Shown here: positions 11,001-20,682 of the stretch, one piece after another
Layout of the letters: every line of letters begins with the position of its first letter
Numbering within the stretch: position 1 is the stretch's first letter
Source of the DNA: Rhynchopus euleeides
Taxonomy: Eukaryota > Euglenozoa > Diplonemea > Diplonemida > Diplonemidae
Length of the DNA stretch: 64,000 nt
Direction: 5' to 3'
Assembly (NCBI GenBank): GCA_963210315.1
Contig: OY723243.1
Location: 682,001-746,000, forward strand
Notes under the pieces: model-generated
What the model was told of the DNA's origin: nothing
The model's database searches: none
What the model saw: the letters and a program-made list of their open reading frames with translations, nothing else
Program-made: the position numbers and the translations under genes

Positions 11001-13089
11001 AAAACCTCTCCACGATGCTCTGCGGGTTCGCCTCGTCGTAGATCCCGTTGAAGAGGTGCGACCCACCCTTATGGAGGATGCCCTTCTTCCTCGCCAAAGC
11101 CGTATGCTCCTCCAGCTCGGCCCTCGCATGTGCCAGGCCATACTTCTTATCGGAGAAGATCTTCTCAAGCTCCTTCTCGGAGAGCATCGATGCGGAGAGG
11201 TCCGGCGCCGCCCCTTCAGACCTCGCAAAGATGTTGTAGAGCACGGAGAAGGCCTGTGCAGGGCTTTTCCTATAAAGGTGGTTGAAAACGCATGCCAGCT
11301 TCTCCCGGAGCTCCGCGCGTTTGGGGTTCTCTGCGGCGTCGCTGTTCACCAACACGACGCCCATCCGGATTGGGGCCATCTGTCTGTAGAGTGACAGGGC
11401 AAATTGCGCCACCGTGAGCTGCGGCTTGTCAGCAGGGTCGATGAAATTGATAGAGGTGTACACATTCTTCCTGGGGGAGGAAGGCGCGCCGTACATCTTG
11501 GGGGCCTCGAGGAGCACGCTGAGGCTTGCGGGCCACGAGGCGTAGGCCGCGTCCTTCTCAAAATCATTCATAAATGCAACCTTCCCGAGGGGGAAGCGGA
11601 ACCGCGCGGCAGGGGCAGACGACGCCGCAGCCTCACCACCACCCCCACCCCCACCCCCCGGGGCAGGCTCCGGGGCGGCGGGCGCGCCCTCGGTGATACC
11701 CTTCACCCTCTGCGCGAGCTTCTGCCCCTTCGGGGTCAGCTCCGAAGCAACACCCTCCTGGGCGAAGGCGAGGAGCGATGCGACGGTGGTCGATGCGGAG
11801 CTCTCCCTGTTGATCATCTCCAGTACCCGGATGGTGGAGAGGTCGGAGATGCCCACCTTCGCCCCGTTGATGTAGAGGACAGACTCCCCATCGGCGCTGG
11901 GGTAGAGCTTGTTGGAGCGGAGGGCCTTCTGCATGGCGTTGCCCACACGCTTCACCCCGGGGGAGGAGATCTTGGTGAGAGCAGAGGCATGGCGGGGGAA
12001 GTCCTGGATGACGGAGGCCATCTCCTGCAGAGGGTTCGCATTCTTCAGGATTTTGTACGCCGTCTGCGACCCGATGTTGGCAACCTCCCACACGTCGAGG
12101 TTGATCTTCGCGGTGGACTCCCTCTCCGACACCAGCTCCCGGAGCTTCCCCTCCAAGACATCCACCCCCTCTGCCTGCGAGGGGTACTCCGCACGCACGT
12201 TGTCCATCCGGATCCCCAACACCACCGGGTCAGCCACCTCGTCTGGCTCCTCCGAATTCTCCGCCTCCTTTGCATCCGAGTCTGTGTCTGTCTTCTGCTT
12301 GTCATCCATCGCCTTATACTCCATGTCCTTTATCATCATGCTGAGGCCGTACCCCTCAACGGAGAGTGTGGAGTCGCCTGCATCCCCCCCTGCGTCTGCC
12401 GTGCTGTCCTCCAGGGCTGCCTCCACCTCCAGGTAGCGGAATACAAACCCCCTCCCCGCAGCCCGCAGTGCGGCAAGCACACCCGCGAGGCCCTCCGACT
12501 GGAGGGAGGCGCAGAGGATGGCGGTGGCGGGGGCGGAGCCCCAGGTTCTGTCGAAGGGCTGCTCGCGGAAGAGGGCGGCCCATGTGGCGTTGCCCTGGGG
12601 TGGGGCGGCGGTGGGGCACTGTGCGGCGTCCTGGCAGGGCGATGCAGGGGGTGTCCCGGTGGTGGCGAAGGCGGAGATGTCCTCGGGGTCCGTCAGCACC
12701 GCGCCGTCGCGGTGGAGGAGGAAGACGGTGGCGCCCGGGGTGGGGGGGCACAGCGGCTGCATGGCGGCGATGCGGGGGGAGTAGTAGCGTGTGGCGAGGG
12801 AGAGGGCGAGCGCGCTGCGGCTGCCGCCGTGGAGGCCCAGGCGGTCTGCCGCAGCGAGGATGGCGTGGTAGGCGTCCTCCGGGCTCTTCTCGCCTGCGTC
12901 TGCCTGTGTAATGTCGTCGATGAAGCGCCAGTAGGCATCGGGGCCAGCCGTGTCCCACAGGAACTCTGCGGCCTCGTGCTCCAGACGCGTGTCCCCCCAC
13001 TTCGCCCGCATCTGCACCTTCACGGCCTTCCCCTCCCCACGCCCCACGCAGCACCCCAGCAGCGCAGCTGCCAGGAGGGATGCGCGCAT
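8001..13089 (-). CDS. UGGT: UDP-glucose:glycoprotein glucosyltransferase (two exons)
   Basis: This enzyme is the ER folding sensor that re-glucosylates misfolded N-glycoproteins so that they re-enter the calnexin cycle. Exon 1 is 13089-8332 (1586 codons) and exon 2 is 8150-8001 (49 codons plus stop), giving 1635 residues, close to the usual 1500-1600. The intron (8331-8151) has a GTATGT donor and a CTGCAG acceptor and is phase 0. Residues 1 to about 20 form a signal peptide. A long thioredoxin-like sensor region follows, interrupted by a Gly run and charged linkers. The GT24 catalytic domain starts at about 1354 with [14 protein letters not shown]. It carries the DxD motif as DAD at about 1461-1463, then [19 protein letters not shown] and WCETWCDQ. 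Exon 2 supplies the conserved TIDLCNNP...PEW tail, which confirms the splice. The protein ends in ELEGQ, so a KDEL/HDEL-type retention signal is not visible. Confidence 0.97.
8167..8198 (-). repeat. partial copy of the short repeat inside the UGGT intron
   Basis: In the sense direction the block reads TGTGATTCCTTCTACTTCTG and then TTTCA. It lies about 15 bases before the CTGCAG acceptor at 8151. In this copy it would act as the polypyrimidine/branch region of the intron. Compare 7018-7069 and 13153-13205. Confidence 0.6.
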
Positions 13090-13152
13090 TGTTGTGCCGG
13101 GGTGGTGGGTTGGCCCCCGCTGGCCGTCTCCTGCGGCTCCTGAGAGGCGGTG

Positions 13153-13205
13153 GTAGTGAAATAGAAGTAGAAGGAATCACAGGGATGATCTCCCTTCACT
13201 CGGTA
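13153..13205 (-). repeat. short repeat just upstream of the UGGT start
   Basis: This block of about 52 bp is nearly identical to 7018-7069 and lies 64-116 bases upstream of the UGGT ATG. In the sense direction it is followed by ACCACCGCCTCTCAG, which could be a 3' splice site of a leader intron. That interpretation is inferred and no upstream donor was identified. Confidence 0.6.
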
Positions 13206-13760
13206 TGCAGGTTGTGTCTGTGCCCACGAGGTGGTGGTGCTGATGGGGTGAAAGGGTTGTGTGGGAGGAGGAGGAGGAACGGGGGGGGATTTTTCTGCCA
13301 ACTCCGGTCATCCTTTCTTCCGCGCGCGGCAGGGTATGGTGTATCCTAGCAGCAACTCACCCTCACGCCCCCTAACGCAACACACAACGGTCACTGGGGT
13401 GTTGGAGGGTCTGTTCCAAAACAGGAAATCACAAAAAAAACAAAAAATTCACCTTTTTTCACCTTTTTTCGTCAGCTGATTGAGGGTGTGATATGAGGGT
13501 TCTATCCAACAAGGATATCAAGGCGGCACTTTCAAAGTCCTGCCAAGGACAGCGCCACGTGGGTGTGTGCTTCTGATATATGTTATGTCATCATGTGAAC
13601 CCTCCCCAGCGTGTGCCAACATCCCTGACACGCTCACGAAAAGCATGACACGGAGAAAACAGGTGCCGCCATTGGTGATTTTTGGTGGTTAGCCCTCACC
13701 TCCACTTCCGCGGATTAGCTCGACGAGTAGCTCTTACGCACACGAGGCGAGGGATAAGGT
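13206..13760. other. intergenic, no gene recognised
   Basis: No coding region is supported. The stretch includes an A-rich block near 13430-13450 and a duplicated CACCTTTTTT near 13451-13470. Confidence 0.45.
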
Positions 13761-13900
13761 GGGAAGAAAGTCTTGCTGGCCTGAGACTAGCTATCTTAGG
13801 TTCCATTGATCCTGGCTCACACCTGATGAGGCGCACCAGGGGAGGTTGTAGTGTGTTAGCGCCGAAACACAGCAAGCACCGGAAGACCGACGCGTGGCGT
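13761..13900 (+). repeat. 140-bp direct repeat, copy A, with hammerhead-like core
   Basis: This copy is about 95% identical to 14254-14393, at an offset of 493 bp. It contains CTGATGA (13823-13829), then GGCGC, a loop of 24 nt, the perfect complement GCGCC (13859-13863) and GAAAC (13864-13868). That is the conserved core and stem II of a hammerhead ribozyme. I could not identify a convincing stem I, stem III or cleavage triplet. Hammerhead motifs of this type are known in the terminal repeats of Penelope-like elements and in retrozymes. Confidence 0.75.
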
Positions 13901-14253
13901 GCATGGTCTTTTGTTTTGTCTCTCTCTTTCTCTTGATTTGTTCTGGGATACCGGTGTCTCCATGAGTCCGACTTGATCGCCACAAGCAAACAGTTCTGGA
14001 GCCTTTGCTGCCGCCAGGTCACGCACGTCTCTGCCCGCCTGCTAACTACGATATGCTACAGGACCTCTCGTGGGTTCATCGTAGTGGTAGCCTATTCCTT
14101 TGTCTCAGGGCCTGGAGATGTGACCCGGGGTGGTCGGAGGGGTATCAGACGGGGTAACATTCTCTTTCTCTCTTCTGGATGCATGACAAGGGGCGCAGTA
14201 CATGAGCTTGTGCTCAGGCTGTGAGCTCCACACAAGAAACACACGCGCGCGAC

Positions 14254-14393
14254 GGGAAGAAAGTCTTGCTGGCCTAAGACTAGCTATCTTAGGTTCCATT
14301 GATCCTGGCTCACACCTGATGAGGCGCACCAGGGGAGGTTGTAGTGTGTTAGCGCCGAAACACAGCAAGCACCGGGAGACCACCACGTGGCGT
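14254..14393 (+). repeat. 140-bp direct repeat, copy B, with hammerhead-like core
   Basis: This is the second copy of the block at 13761-13900, with CTGATGA at 14316-14322, GCGCC at 14352-14356 and GAAAC at 14357-14361. The core and stem II are unchanged between copies, while scattered differences occur outside them. The 353 bp between the copies has no recognisable gene. Confidence 0.75.
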
Positions 14394-14648
14394 CTGCATC
14401 TGACGAGCTTGCTCTGATTTTGCTTCAGGATTGTAGCATCCGGCGACACGTTGTCAATCATTACGATTTTTGGTGATTTTCGGTGATTTTTTGCGATTTT
14501 TTGCGAATTTCCCTGAACATAGGAGATGGAACAGACCCGCCAACACCCCAGTCACGCACAATTCCCCCTCCCCAGTGGATGGTGGCTTTGCAGCTCCAGG
14601 ACACAGAACCCGGCAACACAACAGTTCAAACTTTCACCCCCCCCCCCC

Positions 14649-15204
14649 TAGGGCTAAGTTGGCATGATACGCGTTTCAGAGCACATTTTTGGCGGGGGCG
14701 ATACGTGATACGTATCCGATACGGCAACGGCGCTGATACGGCAGACGTGCCCCCGAGCCTTTCTCGACACGTATCCGATACGGCGTCCGGATTAGGTGTT
14801 CAGTGATCTCGTGCCTGGCCAGGCAGGTAGGGCAGCTGCCCCACCTATTTAGTTTCAGTCCGAAACCTTGGTAGGCCTGGCCAGCCTGCCCGACCAAGAA
14901 TATTTCTGATCTGCCCCCGCCCCCCTGGGCCCAGGGAGCAGGGCGATTCCGAACTGTTGTCCCAATGGCCCACCGAATTTGGTCAGTGCTTGACTGAAGC
15001 CAGCCTGAGAACATATGTTCACTACCGTGGCCTCCGGCGGCTGGGGGGCTCCGCCCCCCAGACCCCCTGAAAGGCGATCTGCTGGCTCCTGGGTACGGGG
15101 ACCGAAACACTGACCCCATGCAGTGATACGCGAGACGCGAATCGTGATACGTGATACGTATCTGATACGCGATACGTATCACGTATCACGCCAACTTAGC
15201 CCTA
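14649..15204. mobile_element. 556-bp MITE with TAGGGCTAAGTTGGC termini
   Basis: The left end reads TAGGGCTAAGTTGGCATGAT. The right end, on the minus strand, reads TAGGGCTAAGTTGGCGTGAT. Beyond this the arms are made of repeated GATACGTATC/GTGATACG units. TA is present at both ends and could be a TA target duplication. There is no coding capacity. The element carries an inverted copy of the GC palindrome module (15011-15069). Its right end shares its TA dinucleotide with the left end of the transposon that starts at 15203. Confidence 0.8.
15011..15069 (-). repeat. GC palindrome module, copy 2 (inverted)
   Basis: This is the reverse complement of the module at 2582-2632, including the CTGGGGGG/CCCCCCAG hairpin and the CCACGGTAGTGAACAT extension. 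It lies inside the MITE 14649-15204. Confidence 0.8.
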
Positions 15205-15496
15205 GGGGGGGTCAAATGCCACCCTTTTACGTGGACAAACACGATTTTTCAAAAAACCGGCGCAGAGGCCCCAAAGCCCCCGTAAACCCTCCAAACCCCC
15301 CCAGATCGGTCCGGAAACCCATCGAACCCCACTTTTCCACCATTCCGGGCACCTCAGGTGCCCGAATTGGGGTACCTAATTTTCGTGCCACCGTTTGGTA
15401 CCACACAGTGTCACTGAGGGGGGGTTAGGAAAGGATACGCACCACAGACACCCACAATCATCTGCAGAGTGCTGTGAATACCGCACAAACACAAGA

Positions 15497-18400
15497 ATGG
15501 GCCGCACGGTTGCTCGGAGTGCGAACGCCATCGCCGCGGCGAGGAAGTTCGTCGGCCAGCTGCCCGTGGAGCTGTGTGGGGCACGGTGGTGCGATTTGAA
15601 CGCGCAGCGGGCGCGCATACTCAGGCGCACGCGCGGGGCCCCCACGAAGGAGGCCTTTTTAACCCTTTACCAGCGGACCGTACATATATGTACGGTTATG
15701 TCTAGCATCCCTGAGTAAATGGCTTTAATTTCCGACTTTTTGACCGATTTTTGTGTTCTCGAAATGTTCGAGCACAACGGAATCAAATGCGACCAGTTTC
15801 GGCGAGAAAGGCGGAGCAGAGAATATTTTATTTCTGAAAGAGAATTTCACAAAAAGTCAGATTTTTGGTCGATTTCCCCACCTCATAGACCCCACCATGA
15901 CCTACAATTCCTGGTGATGTTCTACTCCACTAAATTGACCAATTTTTGTGATCTTGAATTCTGCTGTGCCGATTCTGTCACATATTGCATGTGGTTCCGC
16001 CAATTTTCGCGACCATCGGATACGGAACAGCCTTCTCCCAGCACCCCCGAATTTGAGGGAACGTCAGGCATGTTTGAGGGGTGCACAAAGGAGACCCACT
16101 TCAGGAATTTTCTGCTCATTCTTTTTCAGAATCTCTCGCGATGGTGGATTCCGCTGTTCAAAATATCATGGAGAACCCTGGGGCTGATGAGAAGGAATCC
16201 AAGAACTGACCCGCAAGGCCGTACGTAAATCCCGTACCCCACTGATGGGAGTTGACCAGGCAGGGCCCACAGGGCTTGCAAGTCCGAGGTGGCACTCAGG
16301 GGTGTTCTGCTCCACCAAATTGACCGATTCTTTCGATCTCGAATTCCGCTGTGCTCATTCTGTCACAGGTATCACCTATTTCCACCACTACTCACCACCA
16401 CCCCGTATTTTTTTCGAGAGAAAATTCCGACACCCCGATTTTCGAGGGGGGAATAGGCCATCATGGGCGATGCACAAAGGATGCCCATTTGAGGAATTTT
16501 CTGCTTGGATTTTTTCAAAATTTCTTGCAATCGTGGATTCCGCGAGTCAAAATAGCCCCACTATGGTACTTGACATTTCTGTTCTGCGTGGTCGCGTCAG
16601 GTTCACCGAAGTCACAAAAGTGCCCCCCCCAAAACTAAAAATAAGTCAGGGGTGCCTAGACCGTAAAGGGTTAAAGGCCCTTTCGCGGATCGGTGCGCGG
16701 AAGACGCGGGTGCAGTGCGAAGGGAAACGAGAGTTCCGGTGGTGTGTGAACTGCGATCACACAGTTCGCCCGATGGCAAAGGGCGCGAGCGCGGGTGAGG
16801 GGCCAGTGGAGAATACAACCGATGAAGACAGCGACAGCGACAGCGACTGTGACAGTGGCAGTGTCAATCAAAGCGACAGCGACAGCGACCCCGAGGACGC
16901 TACGACTCCGAAAACCTCGAGTCCGGGAGTGTACTCCGCAAGCGCGTATAGACGATTACACGCCAAATATAAGCGCTTGCGACAGCGGTGTCTTGTGACA
17001 CCGACCTCCCTCTACAACAAGGAGGGGGGCTACAGCGCCGGTGTGGCAACGGCGCTGACAGTGCTGCGAGGGTGGGGGATCGGCGCGAAGAGCTGTGGCG
17101 AGGCTCTGAGCGACATCCTGGAGTGCATCCTTGGCACTCGTGGGAAGGGGCGCAACATCAGTGCGGCGACAGTCAAACGCACTGATGCGTGGGCAGGTCC
17201 AATGAGTACTGATCGGTTCCTGACGAAGCTTCGTGAAAAAGGAGGGCAGGTGCAGACGTGCATGGACACCTCGTCGGGTGCGCGCTCGCAGCAAGGGGTG
17301 AAGTACTCGCAGGTCTCGTTCTCTGCTGCAAGCCCTGAGACCGGCAGGGTGCTCCAAGTCGTGGCCGACAGCTCCGTCGGGGAGGGAAGCCGTGCCATCG
17401 ACACGGTGCCCCAGATCCAGCGTGTTCTGCTGGCGGCGACGGAGGCCGGCTTTCAAAAACCATCACTGTGTCTGACTGATCACGAATCAACGGCCAAAGC
17501 TGCCTGTGTCCTTGGAGGGTTGATACCTTCGGGGTGCTCGTCGCACAAGTGGAAGCACACCATTGAATCGGTTGATATCAACACCACCACCCAAGCTGCG
17601 ATCGAGACGCTTCACACCGCTTGCTGTCCTAAAAGCACGAACGCCACCACATCGACGGGAATCAAGATGGTATCAACACTCTTCGCAACAAAAGGAGGCA
17701 TTCCAAAGGGGTTTACGTTGGGAAGGCAGGTGGGAAACAAATATGGGTGGCTATGCCGTTCCTGCGCGGCAGTGCTCCACAACCGGGATGTATTGACCAA
17801 GGCTGTTGAGCGACGCGAGCTGTACATTCCGGGAAGCAACGCACTCAGTGTGCTGTTGTGTGACGACATTGTGCCAGAGTTGGTGGTTGCTGCGGTCTGC
17901 TTTGCCTGGTACAAGAGTACGTATGTACTGCTGAAAGGGTGCAAATTGCGTGGCGAGATGAATGTCACGGAAGCCCGCAAACTCTACCCGACCCTCCGAG
18001 GGTGGCTCGTGACTCTTTCGCGTGTGAAAAGCAAGTTTCCACAGTGGATATTTGAGACGGCAGGGCGCAACCCCCTTGGCATGCAGCAAGCCCAGGAGCA
18101 CTTCGACTCTACATGCGCAAGCCGCCTTCGGGGATCAGTGGCACGCATGATCGAGACTTTTGATCGCTTTGTGGCTCATGACACGGATCTCCCGCCAGAG
18201 GCTGCCAAAGACCTTCCACACTCGAACGACTTCATTGAGGGAGCGCATGGTACAGTCGGCTTGCTGAGTGAGGATCTTCCCGGCTGCAACCCAGAGAGGA
18301 TTGCGAGCATTGCGCAGCGAAAACACAACCGCAGGGCACTCTTTGAGATTGGGGTCCCGCTTGTGCCGAGCGAAGAGACGTACTCATCCTACAAGGAGAG

Positions 18401-18620
18401 GAAATTGAACTCAGATGAGGACGTTCACTTGAGGATACATCGCACCACAATGAAGCAGCAGCTGCGGACTGAGTACACCAAGCTCTCTGTGGCTAAACTG
18501 CGGGACAAAGCAGCTGAGCACGACCTGCCTGTGCGACAGGGAGGGAAGTACATAATCAAACCAAAGCTCATCGAAGACCTGATCGATGCCACCTACATGG
18601 CGCCTGATGACGAGTTCTAG
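15497..18620 (+). pseudogene. transposase with CxxC motif, acidic linker, DDE-like core and C-terminal SAP domain, split by a MITE
   Basis: The reading frame starts at the ATG at 15497 and is open to the TTAA at 15659. It resumes in the same frame after the second TTAA (16671-16674) and stops at 18620. Without the 1012-bp insertion it would encode about 703 residues. The apparent continuous 791-codon frame from 16245 is misleading because its first 142 codons come from the insertion. Visible parts after the break are WCVNCDH (zinc-knuckle-like), a Ser/Asp-rich linker with repeated SDSDSD, and a basic helical segment (YRRLHAKYKRLRQRC). Candidate acidic catalytic residues are D at 17265 (MDTSSGAR), D at 17478 (LTDHES) and E at 18237 (NDFIEGAHG). 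A SAP-like DNA-binding motif near 18475-18590 includes LSVAKLRDKAAEHDLPV. The DDE assignment is inferred. Confidence 0.75.
15659..16674. mobile_element. piggyBac-like TTAA-flanked MITE inserted in the transposase gene
   Basis: TTAA lies at 15659-15662 and again at 16671-16674. The inner termini are CCCTTTACC and, on the minus strand, CCCTTTACGG, which is the TTAA-CCCTTT form typical of piggyBac elements. The perfect palindrome CCGTACATATATGTACGG sits next to the left end. The interior contains an imperfect tandem duplication of about 385 bp (compare 15918-15982 with 16304-16366). No transposase is encoded. Removal of one TTAA plus the insert would leave the host frame open, as expected for the precise TTAA target duplication of piggyBac. 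Confidence 0.85.
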
Positions 18621-18872
18621 CCCGTCAGAAATGTGGTATTAGTGCGTACCCTTTCCTAACCCCCCCCTCAGTGACACTGTGTGGTACCAAACGGTGGCAC
18701 GAAAATTAGGTACCCCAATTCGGGCACCTGAGGTGCCCGGAATGGTGGAAAAGTGGGGTTCGATGGGTTTCCGAACCGATCTGGGGGGGTTTGGAGGGTT
18801 TACGGGGGCTTTGGGGCCTCTGCGCCAGTTTTTTGAAAAATCGTGTTTGTCACCCCCATTTGATACCCCCTA

Positions 18873-20288
18873 CCCCCCCCCCCCCACACTTGGTAATGTG
18901 GGGTTCGCTTCACCTTCTGGGTAGAAATACCCTGTCCACTGACTCCAGCAGCTGTAAAATTACAGCTCCAAAACCCATTTATGCCGAGACGCACACTTCT
19001 TTGCCTCAAGGCTGTGTTGAGATCCCGTGCGAAAGTGGCATTCAGAGGGGGGTGGGGAAGGGGATACCAATGCAGGCGAGGTTTTGTGGTGACACGCACA
19101 CACCTCGACCCTGCGGACCGGAGGATTGCTTGCTCCCGCAAACCCGCATATCTTCTTTTGTTCGCCTCCGTTTTACTTACTTTCCCGGTGCATATTGCAT
19201 GGAAAAGCCACACAATAGTTGACTTAGCAGGTGAGGGGGGGAGGGTTCCTGCGAGGATTTCCTCTGGAAAGAAAAAGCAATGGACCCCGCGGTGTGGGGT
19301 GGGGTGGGCAGTAAGGCCGAGATGAGTAAGGCACAGAGCCGACCAACCTTCACTCTTCATGCAGGTGGGTCTGGGGAGGGGGTGGGGGGCTCCTTAAGCC
19401 ATTCAGTCAAACTGTGTGCCATGATGTCACACATGCGCGGGGGATTTCGCCGATTTGTTTATTACCGTTTTCCCACCCACCGCGGCCCCCAAATTTTTTT
19501 TGGCAGGGGTGGGGTTAACACTCTGAGCACCCTGCTCAAGATGTGATCTCCTCTGTACTATGCACGCAAATCATCACATCACCCCCTGACCTGACCACCC
19601 CATCCCTGGGTTCATGACCTGTGCAATAGACATGGTACGTGAACATCATTTATCTGCCCTGTCGGCAACAACCTTCAGTACTGTCCGGTGCAAGGCAAAA
19701 AAAATGTATGCGCGGGAAAAAGGAAACAGAGGTGCGAAGACGGGCAACTGACAAGCCGGTCTTCTTCTTCTTCTTGCTAGGGGGGCCAGCAACGGGTTCC
19801 CGTGAAGAGGGGAGTTTGAGGAGAGGCAGGGGGGGGGGGTCAGATAATCGTAATCCTTCGACTCTGCTGTTACTGCCACAAGAGCAAAAAAAGAGCAAGT
19901 GATTGGCAAGGGGGGGTAGTGGGGGGGGGGGGGTTGTAAAGATGTTGTAAAGAAGGTGGACGGGGAGGGGGGCGTGATCAGGGAAGATAGCGGCAGGCGC
20001 TTGTGGGAGGGGCCTACAACAGCCACACCACCACCCCCTCCCCGGACAGGTTTGAAACAGATGGTCGCAGCAGGTTGGTGCAGGCCGTCGACACGCACCC
20101 ACAACCAAGAATATTCGCACCCCCCTCTCTCCCTCTCTTCGTGCCGTCTTGAGAACAATTACGCCACGCTCCTCTCACGTGTGCCGCTCACTCTGAGCCA
20201 CGACCATCATTTTCGATACCTCCACCATGGCACTGTATTGCCTCTATCCGTCATTTCTGTGCGGCGGTTGTCCACACAGAAAGCCCCA
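18873..20288. other. no gene recognised
   Basis: I see no supported coding region. The stretch holds poly-G/poly-C tracts (18870-18895, 19918-19933) and a TTCTTC microsatellite (19761-19774). Confidence 0.45.
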
Positions 20289-20682
20289 GTTAGCACAGAT
20301 ATGGAACGCGCGTGCCTCTTTTTTGCGCGTTTTAGCACGCGCGTTTTAAAAATGACAAAAAAACACGCCCTAAAAAAAGCAACACGCGCGTTTTGAAAAA
20401 TGAAAAAAGCAGGCGCCTTTTTCAAACGCGCGTGTCGTTTTTCGGACGCGCGTGTCATTTTTTTGAACGCGCGTGTCGTTTTTTCAACGCGCGTGTCATT
20501 TTTCGAACGCGCGTCACGCGTTATAAAAAAATCGCGCGTGAAAAAAGCAGAACGCGCGTTTTTATTTTTTTTCACGCGCGCTTTTTTTAAAACGCGCTGC
20601 GCTTTTTTTCCCCCGTCACGCGCGAAAAATCCTGGGCGTCTTTTTTTTATTTTTAGAACGCGCGGTCCATATCTGTGAGTTA
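20289..20682. mobile_element. foldback/MITE-like element packed with ACGCGCG motifs
   Basis: The left end GTTAGCACAGATATGGA and the right end TCCATATCTGTGAGTTA (its complement with one mismatch) form inverted termini. The roughly 390-bp interior contains at least a dozen ACGCGCG(T) units separated by T-rich or A-rich runs. Between 20420 and 20520 these form an array with a period of about 20-21 bp (ACGCGCGTGTC plus TTTTT). There is no coding capacity. Confidence 0.75.

Larger units (their letters stand above)
15203..18872 (+). mobile_element. 3.7-kb DNA transposon with TIRs of about 235 bp, encoding a SAP-domain transposase
   Basis: The inverted repeats are 15203-15442 and 18641-18872. The ends read TAGGGGGGGTCAAATGCC on the left and, on the minus strand, TAGGGGGTATCAAATGGG on the right. 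A TA at each end suggests a TA target duplication. The TIRs contain a GGGCACCTCAGGTGCCC palindrome. The body holds one transposase gene (15497-18620) interrupted by a TTAA element (15659-16674). A deleted relative with the same TIRs lies at 25387-26538. I cannot assign the superfamily with confidence. Confidence 0.85.

Noticed and set aside
8284..11394. 1036-codon plus-strand open frame (and another at 11404-13143)
   Set aside because: It is antisense to UGGT. GC-rich third positions in the real gene suppress stop codons on the opposite strand, and the translation has no domain.
16245..16674. Apparent N-terminal 142 codons of a 791-codon transposase frame
   Set aside because: These codons lie inside the TTAA MITE. 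The true 5' part of the gene is at 15497-15662.
20420..20520. Regularly spaced repeats as a CRISPR array
   Set aside because: Units are about 20 bp with no unique spacers, the genome is eukaryotic, and the array lies inside a foldback element.
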